A DNA stretch of 41,024 nt, from the IMG/VR virus record IMGVR_UViG_3300025030_000031, positions 1 to 41,024 of that record. The stretch is one strand, 5' to 3'. How positions within the stretch are numbered: the stretch's first letter is position 1; each line of letters opens with the position of its first letter. Position numbers and translations under genes: made by a program. The notes beneath the pieces were generated by a model. It had not been told where the DNA came from, searched no databases, and worked only from the letters and a program-made list of their open reading frames with translations. Positions 7,292 through 13,733 of the stretch are shown one piece after another. The stretch is from a virus.

Positions 7292-8970
7292 GTTGAAGAA
7301 GTGAAGGAGTATTGCATTATGTGCCTACGGAGAGGCGGTCCCGAGGACTGGCGGGGTGTTGGCACATCATCATCCCCGTTTGGAGGTGGGGAATCGTCTG
7401 GCGGGGGATTGTCCCCGTTTGAAATCATATCGTCACCTGGGAGAAAGTAGTAAATTGTGCCGCGGAGGGTGTTTTCGTGGCGTTCAACGTCAACGCGGTG
7501 AATCATGCCGCGCAGGAAGAGTTTGAGGGCGTGGGGTTCTTTGCTTTTGAGGATGGAGACGATGTCTTTGAGGGCGGTTTCAAGCTGGGCGGGAGTGAGG
7601 GCGGGCACCAGAGCGCGGGAGTCCCGCGCCCCTACAGATTCCAGTTCGCTCAGCGCGGATACAAGTTCGTTCTTTCGGTGTTCGAGTTCTGTGAGGCGGG
7701 TTTGGAGGGCGGGGGATGTGCCGTTTTCTTCAATGGCTTCGATGACGTTGTTGAGTTTCTTTTTGTTGGATGCGATTTGGGCGAGGATTTCGCGGCGCTG
7801 ATCGGCGATCTGGGTGGATAGCTCGCCGTCCTGTTCGGCTTGGAGTTTGAGGAGGTCGCCAATGTTTTGAGGGAGGAGGATGTAGTTGGTGAAGGCGTTG
7901 ATGACGACTTGTTCGAGGGCAGGCTTGGGGATGCGTCCTTTTGAGCAGGCTCCGCGTTTGCGGTAGGCGAGGGTGCAGAGGTAGGATTGGTATTTGTAGC
8001 CTGTCTTTTGGTGGGAGGTGCGTCCGTAGAGCGGCGATCCGCAACGGGAGCAGTGGGCGAGACCCGAGAGAATGAAGTCGGAGTTGACGCGGCGGGGGTG
8101 GTTGATGTCGCCAGATTTTACATTTTTACTTTGTGCAAATCCCTGTTGGATAAGTTGAACCTTATCCCACAGGGATTTTTCTATTATGGGTTCGCAGTAG
8201 TTTTCCAGGGTGACACTACCATAGACAAGGGTTCCGTAATAGAGCGGATTGCGCCAAAATGTGGCGTATGAGTTGATGGTAGAGAATAGCTTGCAGGCTT
8301 TTTGGATCTCATCGAGGGATTTGTTGGCGGCGCGCATTTGGAAGGCGAGGCGGACGCGGGGGATGAAGGCGGGGTCTGGAACCCAGCGGTGATTCTTGCG
8401 TTCAAGCCCTGTGCGGGAGTTGATGGTGATGATGGGTTCGCGCTTGAAGCCACGCGGCGGGACACCTGGCACGGCGCCCTGGGCGACGATGGAGCGGATG
8501 CCATCTTTGGAGTCGATGGAGGTTTGACGACGCTTTTCCTCGTTGGAGATGTCGATCAGGAATTCGACGAAGCGCCCGTAGGGTCCCTCGGGGATATGGT
8601 CGGTGAGGGAGTGGACGATGATGCCGCGTTTGCGGAGGAGGGATTTGTAGTAGGTGGAGTCGTCGAGGTCGCGGGCGAAGCGGGCGTAGTTCCAGATGAG
8701 GAGGGCTGCGGGGCGTTCGGCTTCGTTGCGGGTGTTGGAGATGAGGCGGTCGAAGTCGTCACGCCCTGCAGTGGAGCCTCCAGATTTGGCGGCGTCTTTG
8801 TAGATGCGGCGCAGGGTGAGGTTGTGCCTGGCGCAGTATTCTTTGATGGCTTCGAGCTGGCGAGGAACGGAGCGGTCTTGTCCTTCGCCGCCGCTGTCGC
8901 GCAGGTAGGTGTCTACGATGGAGTTGGCGGGGATGGTGGAGGGGAGAGGAGTTAATGTGTCGGATGTCAA
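7273..8970 (-). CDS. Large serine recombinase (phage integrase)
   Basis: This 565-residue protein has the layout of the large serine integrases. The N-terminal resolvase domain carries YLRDSGGEGQ, with Ser26 as the likely nucleophile, then Q, ARF and R motifs (LLIWNYARFARDLDD). A recombinase domain follows at ~165-280 (GVPPRGFKRE, NPLYYGTLVYG). A zinc ribbon comes next (CSRCGSPLYG ... C), and a coiled coil at ~395-470. Such enzymes join attP and attB without host factors. The start is TTG 8970 with no clear ribosome-binding site, and no ATG precedes the catalytic motif. The coding DNA looks clearly richer in G+C than the flanking repressor region, which suggests a separate origin. An ATCAGT repeat cluster lies just upstream. 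The attachment site was not identified. Confidence 0.93.
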   Translation of the reverse strand: MTSDTLTPLPSTIPANSIVDTYLRDSGGEGQDRSVPRQLEAIKEYCARHNLTLRRIYKDAAKSGGSTAGRDDFDRLISNTRNEAERPAALLIWNYARFARDLDDSTYYKSLLRKRGIIVHSLTDHIPEGPYGRFVEFLIDISNEEKRRQTSIDSKDGIRSIVAQGAVPGVPPRGFKREPIITINSRTGLERKNHRWVPDPAFIPRVRLAFQMRAANKSLDEIQKACKLFSTINSYATFWRNPLYYGTLVYGSVTLENYCEPIIEKSLWDKVQLIQQGFAQSKNVKSGDINHPRRVNSDFILSGLAHCSRCGSPLYGRTSHQKTGYKYQSYLCTLAYRKRGACSKGRIPKPALEQVVINAFTNYILLPQNIGDLLKLQAEQDGELSTQIADQRREILAQIASNKKKLNNVIEAIEENGTSPALQTRLTELEHRKNELVSALSELESVGARDSRALVPALTPAQLETALKDIVSILKSKEPHALKLFLRGMIHRVDVERHENTLRGTIYYFLPGDDMISNGDNPPPDDSPPPNGDDDVPTPRQSSGPPLRRHIMQYSFTSSTKRPRS

Positions 8971-8985
8971 GGTGTTGGGGAGTGG

Positions 8986-9028
8986 AGTGATCAGTTATCA
9001 GTGGTCAGTGATCAGTAATTAGTAATTG
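8986..9028. repeat. ATCAGT-type repeat cluster, copy 1
   Basis: Overlapping units of the type TGATCAGT/TTATCAGT/GGTCAGT/AATTAGT lie between the serine-recombinase start and the end of the next leftward gene. The same unit family recurs at 10853-10888, 33361-33382 and 39828-39862. Confidence 0.7.
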
Positions 9029-9588
9029 GTGTCTTCGCAGGCTAGGTTGTCGTCGTCTCTGTCGAGTCCGCTTGGGTCATCGTAGCCGAGGGATTTGCAA
9101 TAGTCGAAACAGGCTTGCGCTTCAGAGTGCGATGAAAAATCGGGGCAATTGTAATCAATAGAGCAGGAACAGACTTCGGATTGTGGGGGTAGTGTTGATT
9201 GCAATGTTGGCTCAAGCGGTTGGGTTGCCAAAGAAAAAGGTGTGTTGGTTGAATAAATATATTGGGTTGGCTGTGCCATGTTGGTTTGAAGCTGGAAGAT
9301 AAATATTGTGGCGGTTGGAATGTTTTCAATCAATGGTGCGATGGTTGCAGTGGATAGTGGCACTGGATCTGCTATTGCTGTTTGAGTACCTGCAGCAGAG
9401 TAAGTGAGCGCGATGAGGGTGGGAATGGGGAAAGGTGTATCAAGGACTTGAATCGGGATGGGAGTGGAGATCGAAAGAATATCACCATTATCGAAGGCAA
9501 AGACCAGGAGAATGCATGCGCAACAAATTACGCATAGAAAAGTGAAAGCGATAACGATGAGTCCTGTATTAGATTTGCGGTGTTTCAC
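9019..9588 (-). CDS. Membrane-anchored surface protein with Excalibur-type C-terminus
   Basis: About 189 residues from GTG 9588, which follows GGGTGA and overlaps the upstream stop as TAGTG; TTG 9600 is the alternative start. One membrane helix (residues ~10-32, IVIAFTFLCVICCACILLVF) is followed by a Pro/Thr-rich spacer of about 100 residues. The C-terminal module has six or more cysteines and ends GLDRDDDNLACE, the pattern of the Excalibur calcium-binding domain. The protein should sit on the cell surface with the Cys-rich module outside. Lying between integrase and repressor, it is in the place where temperate phages carry genes expressed in the lysogen, so a role in altering the host surface or excluding other phages is possible but inferred. 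Such spacer-plus-Excalibur proteins are common in Chloroflexota and Gram-positive bacteria. Confidence 0.75.
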   Translation of the reverse strand: MKHRKSNTGLIVIAFTFLCVICCACILLVFAFDNGDILSISTPIPIQVLDTPFPIPTLIALTYSAAGTQTAIADPVPLSTATIAPLIENIPTATIFIFQLQTNMAQPTQYIYSTNTPFSLATQPLEPTLQSTLPPQSEVCSCSIDYNCPDFSSHSEAQACFDYCKSLGYDDPSGLDRDDDNLACEDTNY

Positions 9589-9815
9589 TATTTCACCCAA
9601 TGCGCGGAATAGATTTTATAAGTAATCCAGCGCAGATAAAAATATTTTATGTGTTCAAGAACCTGAAACAACGTGGGAAAGGAATGCCATAATGCGCGAA
9701 CATATAGCCATGTCCTTTGAGCAGGGGATAGATATTGCCATGCCCTATTTAAGTTTTCTAATCTTTGCTGGCTTCGATACCTTTTGAACCCGCTCAGAGA
9801 TGTTCTGCGCTTCAT
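9588..9815 (-). CDS. Small basic hypothetical protein
   Basis: A 75-residue protein that begins inside the 3' end of the repressor gene and ends by sharing TAGTG with the next gene. It therefore looks translationally coupled on both sides. A purine-rich GAAGAGG precedes the ATG. It is rich in Arg, Tyr and Trp. Its segment LNRAWQYLSPAQRTWL echoes LNRIWEFIPEEIQKKF in the repressor C-terminus, which suggests the two were once related or bind a common partner. No known family was recognised. The 71-base overlap with the repressor is long, so the start or the gene itself is uncertain. Confidence 0.45.
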   Translation of the reverse strand: MKRRTSLSGFKRYRSQQRLENLNRAWQYLSPAQRTWLYVRALWHSFPTLFQVLEHIKYFYLRWITYKIYSAHWVK

Positions 9816-10155
9816 ATCTTTCAGCCTCTTCGGAGAATTTCTTTTGTATCTCTTCTGGAATAAATTCCCAAATACGATTTAATTTTTGAAGATAAGGATT
9901 AGGGCGGGGGAGATCAAGAACATCATAGATTTCGTTTCCAAATATCTCAGCCAAAATCTTTATATTTTCTGTACCTGGCTTTTTATTACCATTCATCCAC
10001 ATATTTACAAGTGGACGGCTTGTCCCAAGGTAAGCAGCAAAATCTTCAATAGTTTTTCTTCTCCCCTCATTGGCTTGCCATTCAACAAACTTACGAGTAA
10101 TCCAATCAGAGAATTTTTCCATATATGAATTCATTCTAATTTGAAAAAGTACCAT
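9745..10155 (-). CDS. CI-like repressor, XRE-type HTH
   Basis: About 136 residues from ATG 10155, which has AAGGG eight bases upstream; ATG 10173, 10134 or 10122 are alternatives. Residues ~35-85 form a helix-turn-helix (TIEDFAAYLGTSRPLVNMWMNG) with the recognition helix at SRPLVNMWM. The tail is helical and charged. There is no peptidase domain, so induction by RecA-driven self-cleavage is not expected. It is transcribed away from the Cro-like gene across an operator region with two palindromes (10188-10212). Together they look like the lysis-lysogeny switch of the phage. Confidence 0.8.
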   Translation of the reverse strand: MVLFQIRMNSYMEKFSDWITRKFVEWQANEGRRKTIEDFAAYLGTSRPLVNMWMNGNKKPGTENIKILAEIFGNEIYDVLDLPRPNPYLQKLNRIWEFIPEEIQKKFSEEAERYEAQNISERVQKVSKPAKIRKLK

Positions 10156-10166
10156 ATGTAAGACCC

Positions 10167-10195
10167 TTGACATAATTTGTTGTTGAGGTTACTAT
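10167..10195 (+). promoter_or_regulatory. Rightward early promoter
   Basis: A consensus -35 TTGACA (10167-10172) and a -10 TACTAT (10190-10195) are separated by exactly 17 bases. The -10 lies inside the operator palindromes, so bound repressor would block it. It would drive the Cro-like gene and the early operon. Confidence 0.75.
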
Positions 10196-10212
10196 GTAAC
10201 TCTAGTTACATA
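10188..10212. promoter_or_regulatory. Overlapping operator palindromes
   Basis: GTTAC-TAT-GTAAC (10188-10200) overlaps TATGTAACT-CT-AGTTACATA (10193-10212), a perfect 9-bp inverted repeat. A further half-site, ATATGTAA, lies at 10154-10161. They sit between divergent repressor and Cro-like genes and are the obvious binding sites for these HTH proteins. Confidence 0.75.
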
Positions 10213-10237
10213 AAGTAAATGTTGCGGAGAAAACGGA

Positions 10238-10534
10238 ATGCAAGAAGAACCCAAAATCGAAGATGTGATGAAAGCCTACATGGACAACTACAACCTGACG
10301 CAAGAGAATTTCGCCGCGCAGATTACAGCCAGCCTTGTCAATACAAATATCAGCCGTGTTTCGGTGACGAATTGGTGCAATGGCAAATCGTCTCCGAACA
10401 CGGACTTTTTATTAGTATGCGCAGTTGCTTATGAAGATTGGCGGCGCTCATGGGCGATGCAATGTTTGAAGGTGAAATTGCCTGAGGTGTTTGATAGTGG
10501 AGTAGTGGAATTCAAGCTGCCCTTGGCAGGATAA
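10238..10534 (+). CDS. Cro-like HTH regulator
   Basis: A 98-residue protein divergent from the repressor and the first gene of the rightward early operon. ATG 10238 follows GCGGAGAAAACGG. Residues ~10-65 look like an XRE-type fold: LTQENFAAQITAS as the first helices and NISRVSVTNWCNGKSSPN as the recognition part. The C-terminal 30 residues are basic, then hydrophobic. It most likely binds the palindromes at 10188-10212 and turns down the repressor, but the fold is read only from the pattern. Confidence 0.7.
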   Translation: MQEEPKIEDVMKAYMDNYNLTQENFAAQITASLVNTNISRVSVTNWCNGKSSPNTDFLLVCAVAYEDWRRSWAMQCLKVKLPEVFDSGVVEFKLPLAG

Positions 10535-10538
10535 GGAT

Positions 10539-10567
10539 GAGCGCAGTGTGGACGGGACACTGCGCTC
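10539..10567 (+). other. Hairpin with GGACGGG loop
   Basis: GAGCGCAGTGT (10539-10549) pairs perfectly with ACACTGCGCTC (10557-10567) around the loop GGACGGG. The next hairpin (10582-10600) has the same seven-base loop. Confidence 0.75.
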
Positions 10568-10581
10568 GAGAGGATGGAGAT

Positions 10582-10605
10582 GGGCGAGGACGGGTCGCCC
10601 TTTTT
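10582..10605 (+). terminator. Rho-independent terminator after the Cro-like gene
   Basis: GGGCGA (10582-10587) pairs with TCGCCC (10595-10600), followed by TTTTT. The stem is short. The loop GGACGGG is identical to that of the hairpin just upstream, so the pair may act together to stop or regulate early transcription. Confidence 0.6.
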
Positions 10606-10909
10606 CTATCGGTAAGTGTAGCGCAGGTTTGGTGAGTTTGGTGATTTTTACAAGTGAATTATGGGATGGCAGACCTGAAGATGTCAAGAACTATATACCG
10701 CGCCAATATAAGCGGTGAGACATTAAGGTGGCTGTTACAGGCAGCTTCGATGCTCCCCATCCCACTAGAGAGTAGGAAAGTTTCTCTCCTCCTTTGGTAA
10801 TGGTGTGCGTTTTGGTCAGCTTGGCTCGATCAGAGCGCACACCACCAAAGAGGACCAGTAACCAGTAATCAGTAAACAGTAAACAGTCAAAACCAAAAGG
10901 AGATAACCA
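10606..10909 (+). other. Non-coding stretch with possible structured RNA
   Basis: No convincing gene lies here. A small stem CCGC/GCGG occurs near 10697-10714, and AGAGA/TCTCT near 10767-10788. A long interrupted stem follows: CTTTGGT (10792-10798) with ACCAAAG (10844-10850), and inside it GGTGTGCG (10802-10809) with CGCACACC (10836-10843). An ATCAGT repeat cluster (10853-10888) and the ribosome-binding site of the next gene follow. It may be the leader of the early operon or a small RNA. Confidence 0.5.
10853..10888. repeat. ATCAGT-type repeat cluster, copy 2
   Basis: Tandem units CCAGTAA, CCAGTAATCAGTAA, ACAGTAA and ACAGTC lie just upstream of the zinc-ribbon gene. They are diverged from copy 1. 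Confidence 0.65.
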
Positions 10910-11158
10910 ATGTCAGGTCAAATACAAAATGCAAGTCAAGCGCCAGTGGTGCAATGTTTCAAGTGTCATCAGGATTTCATCCTTGGGGTGGAAGGCATTG
11001 AAACGAAAAATGGAACTATCTGCGATAGCTGCGGATATGTTGTGCGGGACAGAGAAGGTTTTGCCTGGACAAGTCAACCAAACATGTGCATGTGCTTCGA
11101 GTGTGCTGGGGATAATGATGAATGTCCAGTGCATGGGGGAGATCATGAAACACAATAA
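10910..11158 (+). CDS. Small zinc-ribbon protein
   Basis: An 82-residue protein with a strong start (AAAAGGAGATAACC before ATG 10910). It has two CxxC-type pairs: CFKCHQDF near residue 16 and CDSCGYVV near 38. A Cys/His-rich tail follows (MCMCFECAGDNDECPVH). This pattern could bind two zinc ions. Its function is unknown; small zinc proteins are frequent in early phage operons, where some act on host transcription or DNA. The next gene begins inside its 3' end, which suggests coupled translation. Confidence 0.75.
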   Translation: MSGQIQNASQAPVVQCFKCHQDFILGVEGIETKNGTICDSCGYVVRDREGFAWTSQPNMCMCFECAGDNDECPVHGGDHETQ

Positions 11159-11417
11159 GAGACCTTCAGTGAATTATATCCGCAAGTTTTTGCCGAGTCT
11201 TCGAAGGGTGTCCACGCTTGAGGGACGCAAGTGGACTATTGATGGCAAAGAGCATTTCGGTACTTTGCAAGAAGTGATCGAATTCTATGGCAAACGCCCT
11301 CCGGAGCTGGCTGAGTTGATGAAGAAATTGCCCGCAGAAACAGAGACTGAATCAATATTGGCAGATATTTTAAACGCTGGCGCAGAGAAGGAAGTGAGCA
11401 ATGTTCCAGCAAATTGA
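11145..11417 (+). CDS. Hypothetical early protein
   Basis: A 90-residue protein. ATG 11145 was chosen because GGGGGAG lies just upstream and the earlier part of the frame only mirrors the zinc-ribbon gene. The N-terminus is strongly basic (KHNKRPSVNYIRKFLPSLRR) and the middle (KWTIDGKEHFGTLQEVIEFYG) looks like a small alpha/beta fold, followed by an acidic helical tail. It overlaps the genes on both sides (11145-11158 and 11401-11417). No family was recognised. Confidence 0.65.
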   Translation: MKHNKRPSVNYIRKFLPSLRRVSTLEGRKWTIDGKEHFGTLQEVIEFYGKRPPELAELMKKLPAETETESILADILNAGAEKEVSNVPAN

Positions 11418-12342
11418 TATTACCCAGTTAGGGGTATCTTCGCAGTTAGATTGGCGCGCGGAGTTTGGTCTGTGGCTGAGACGGACGCCAACTCAGAAAC
11501 GCAGTGAGCGCAGTCACCTTTCGGTGGAGGCATACACATCGGACATCGAGCAGATGAGCCGCTGGTTTACAAGCCGCTATGGTGTGGAGTTTGCGCCAGA
11601 TCATGTCAACAGCGCGAATTTGCAGGAATATTTTGGTGGGCTTGAGTGTGCGCCTGCAACCTATAACCGCAAGCTGGCGAGTGTGCGGATGCTGATCAAA
11701 TGGTCAAGGTCGGTGAATGTTTTGGACTATGACCCAAGTGAGTGGATACCTTTGCAGGACGCGACCAGGGAAAGTCCGCGGGATGTGGTGGAAGATGATC
11801 GCGTGATGTTGGAATTGGCGGCGGAAGAAAACGAGTCCACGCTGATTGGGCTGCGCGATAGTTTGATTTTCTTTTTGATGTCGAACGCGGGGTTGCGTAT
11901 CAGCGAGGTTGTTGATTTAAAGTTGAGCGATCTGCACTTGGATGATGGATATATCCATGTGTTTGGAAAAGGGCAGAAACATCGCAAGGTCAATGTAGGC
12001 GGGCGATTGGTGAAGAAGATCAATGCCTGGTTGAGTCGGATGCCTGCAAGCATTGAAGGCACATTAATTACCGAAGAAAAGGGATTGTCCATTGAACGCG
12101 GGCAGGCTTGGAAACGGTTTGTGTTGATCAGGGAAAATGCGGGCGTGAAAACAACTCCGCACGCGATGAGGCACACGTTTGTGCTGCGCTTCATGGATGC
12201 GGTAATGGGCGGAGATCCCAGCAAGCTGCCTGCGGCAATTGATGCGGTATGTCAACAGACGGGTGATCGCCCTGAGGTCATACTGGCTTATTACACGCGG
12301 GCACGTGAGAGCGATATGCGTGCGGCGGCGGAGGTGATGTGA
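11401..12342 (+). CDS. Tyrosine recombinase, XerC/D type
   Basis: A 313-residue tyrosine recombinase. The N-terminal SAM-like core-binding domain spans ~20-110 (SVEAYTSDIEQMSRWF). The catalytic domain shows the box I arginine in NAGLRISEVVDL, a lysine in FGKGQKHRKV, HAMRHTF with His-x-x-Arg, and the nucleophile region LAYYTRA. The usual box III LGH is replaced by QTGDRPEV, so the third histidine is missing, which may alter activity. It lies inside the early operon and not beside the immunity genes, so it may resolve multimers or act on the phage's own circle instead of integrating it. It is separate from both the serine recombinase and the integron-type integrase. Confidence 0.85.
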   Translation: MFQQIDITQLGVSSQLDWRAEFGLWLRRTPTQKRSERSHLSVEAYTSDIEQMSRWFTSRYGVEFAPDHVNSANLQEYFGGLECAPATYNRKLASVRMLIKWSRSVNVLDYDPSEWIPLQDATRESPRDVVEDDRVMLELAAEENESTLIGLRDSLIFFLMSNAGLRISEVVDLKLSDLHLDDGYIHVFGKGQKHRKVNVGGRLVKKINAWLSRMPASIEGTLITEEKGLSIERGQAWKRFVLIRENAGVKTTPHAMRHTFVLRFMDAVMGGDPSKLPAAIDAVCQQTGDRPEVILAYYTRARESDMRAAAEVM

Positions 12343-12650
12343 TGAGTGGCAAACTCGAAAATCTTACGATGGACAAATTGCTGGAAATAATACGCGACGA
12401 AGAAATGAGTACCCAGAAAGCGCGAACAATTGCAGTTGGGGAAATTCAGCGGCGTGTGCGTTTATTGGCGATCAACAGAAAGCAAATTGCGCAACGACTG
12501 GCGGCGTATGAAGAAGATGAGCGCGGGTATTATCCGATTGCAACTGTGTTTGAAAATGCTCCACTTGCGCTTATCCAAGTGAAGTTGAAAACGGGAGCGC
12601 AGGAACTGAGATGGGTGTTGACCCTTCTTGACAATGGAGATGGGCAATGA
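12342..12650 (+). CDS. Hypothetical protein, helical
   Basis: A 102-residue protein. ATG 12342 has GGAGGTGAT upstream and overlaps the end of the recombinase gene; GTG 12339 is the alternative start. The N-terminal half is helical and charged (LTMDKLLEIIRDEEM), with an Arg/Lys-rich helix (IQRRVRLLAINRKQIAQRLAAYEED), and the C-terminal half has beta strands (ALIQVKLKTGAQELRWVLTLLD). It overlaps the Toprim-like gene by four bases. No family was recognised; position suggests a nucleic-acid role. Confidence 0.65.
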   Translation: MSGKLENLTMDKLLEIIRDEEMSTQKARTIAVGEIQRRVRLLAINRKQIAQRLAAYEEDERGYYPIATVFENAPLALIQVKLKTGAQELRWVLTLLDNGDGQ

Positions 12651-13546
12651 AAGAAAAATTCGTTGAGCATAATTTCAATGCCACAAGCACTAAGTTGATC
12701 GCAATTGCGGGTGGAATTTTGAACGAATATCGAGCAATGGGGTATCGCTTGAGTTTACGCCAGTTGTATTACCAGTTGGTGGCAAGGGATTACATAGAGA
12801 ATTCAGTAAAGTCTTATAAGCGAGTTGGAAATCTGATTAGCGATGCACGCCTGGCAGGGATGGTTGATTGGGAAATGATCGAAGATCGCGGACGTGAAAC
12901 GGTTATTCCGACCGCATGGAAGTCGCCTGCGCAGATCGTGCGAGCTGCGGCTCAACAATTCCGCGTGGATCGCTGGCAAGGTCAGTCTTGCCATGTGGAG
13001 GTGATGGTCGAGAAGGATGCGCTCAGCGGCATTCTGGAACCAGTATGCCGTGAAATGCACGTGAGATTTACGGCCAACAAAGGCTATAGCTCATCATCGG
13101 CAATGTATGAAGCAGGTAAGCGTATGGCAGATGCGATGGATCGGCACGGTCGGATAGTACATCTTTTTTATCTGGGAGATCACGATCCGAGTGGGATTGA
13201 TATGACGCGCGACATTCGGGAACGTCTTGGCATGTTTGCGGAAAGTCAGCGAATTAAAGTCCACAGGCTGGCGCTCAATTATGAACAGGTCGAGCAATGG
13301 CAACCCCCTGAGAACCCCGCAAAAGAAACAGATAGCCGATACAAAGCTTATGCAGATGAATTCGGCGAATCATCCTGGGAACTCGATGCAGTTGAGCCGC
13401 GCACACTGGCAAATTTGGTTCGTGATGGGATTGAGGATTTGATTGACCGAGATAAATGGCGAGAGATCATGCAGGAAGAAGAACGAATGCGTGATGAGCT
13501 ACAGAGTTTTGCTGATGAATATGAGAACAGAGAGGATGGTGAGTGA
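12647..13546 (+). CDS. Spo11/topoisomerase VI A-like Toprim protein
   Basis: A 299-residue protein. Residues ~35-95 form a winged-helix-like region (LSLRQLYYQLVARDYIENSVKSY). A Toprim-like core follows: VMVEKDALSGIL gives the conserved acid, NKGYSSSSAMYEAG gives the next strand, and YLGDHDPSGIDM gives the DxD pair that binds magnesium. The order winged helix then Toprim is that of topoisomerase VI subunit A and Spo11, but no 5Y-CAP tyrosine was firmly placed (Tyr46 and Tyr47 in RQLYYQL are candidates). Related phage and bacterial proteins are usually left as hypothetical Toprim proteins. A role in making or processing DNA breaks during replication is possible. It overlaps the neighbours at both ends. 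Confidence 0.7.
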   Translation: MKEKFVEHNFNATSTKLIAIAGGILNEYRAMGYRLSLRQLYYQLVARDYIENSVKSYKRVGNLISDARLAGMVDWEMIEDRGRETVIPTAWKSPAQIVRAAAQQFRVDRWQGQSCHVEVMVEKDALSGILEPVCREMHVRFTANKGYSSSSAMYEAGKRMADAMDRHGRIVHLFYLGDHDPSGIDMTRDIRERLGMFAESQRIKVHRLALNYEQVEQWQPPENPAKETDSRYKAYADEFGESSWELDAVEPRTLANLVRDGIEDLIDRDKWREIMQEEERMRDELQSFADEYENREDGE

Positions 13547-13722
13547 TATTTTCAATCGGAGATCCAGAAACGGGCAAACGCACCGATATGCGTTATGAAA
13601 CGGTGGAACTTGCCGATATTGCGGCAAGTGAAGCCAGTGTAGACGATCATGTTTGGGCGGTGTGGAATGAGGATGATGAGGAACTGGTTTCATTGGTATT
13701 TCAAGAACGAGTTTTTGATTAG
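13543..13722 (+). CDS. Small acidic hypothetical protein
   Basis: A 59-residue protein from GTG 13543, overlapping the Toprim gene stop as GTGA. It has an acidic, all-beta-like pattern (VWAVWNEDDEELVSLVFQERVFD). Overlap start, codon use like its neighbours and the gap it fills support it. The function is unknown. Confidence 0.55.
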   Translation: MIFSIGDPETGKRTDMRYETVELADIAASEASVDDHVWAVWNEDDEELVSLVFQERVFD

Positions 13723-13733
13723 TCAGGTGAAAC

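Noticed and set aside
7226-7450. Plus-strand open frame starting TTG 7226 after the tail-tip gene
   Set aside because: It crosses the terminator and is antisense to the serine recombinase end; the G-rich tail is a shadow.
8302-8955. 217-residue plus-strand open frame across the serine-recombinase gene
   Set aside because: It is a high-G+C shadow of the recombinase, rich in Val/Gly/Glu with no family pattern.
10606-10909. tRNA gene in the non-coding stretch
   Set aside because: No cloverleaf with a T-loop GTTCRA pattern, anticodon stem or CCA-type end could be drawn; the stems are a long interrupted hairpin. I saw no tRNA elsewhere in the window.
10929-11144. N-terminal extension of the gene at 11145 in the other frame of the zinc-ribbon gene
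   Set aside because: The extension only mirrors the zinc-ribbon coding sequence; the start at 11145 has its own ribosome-binding site.
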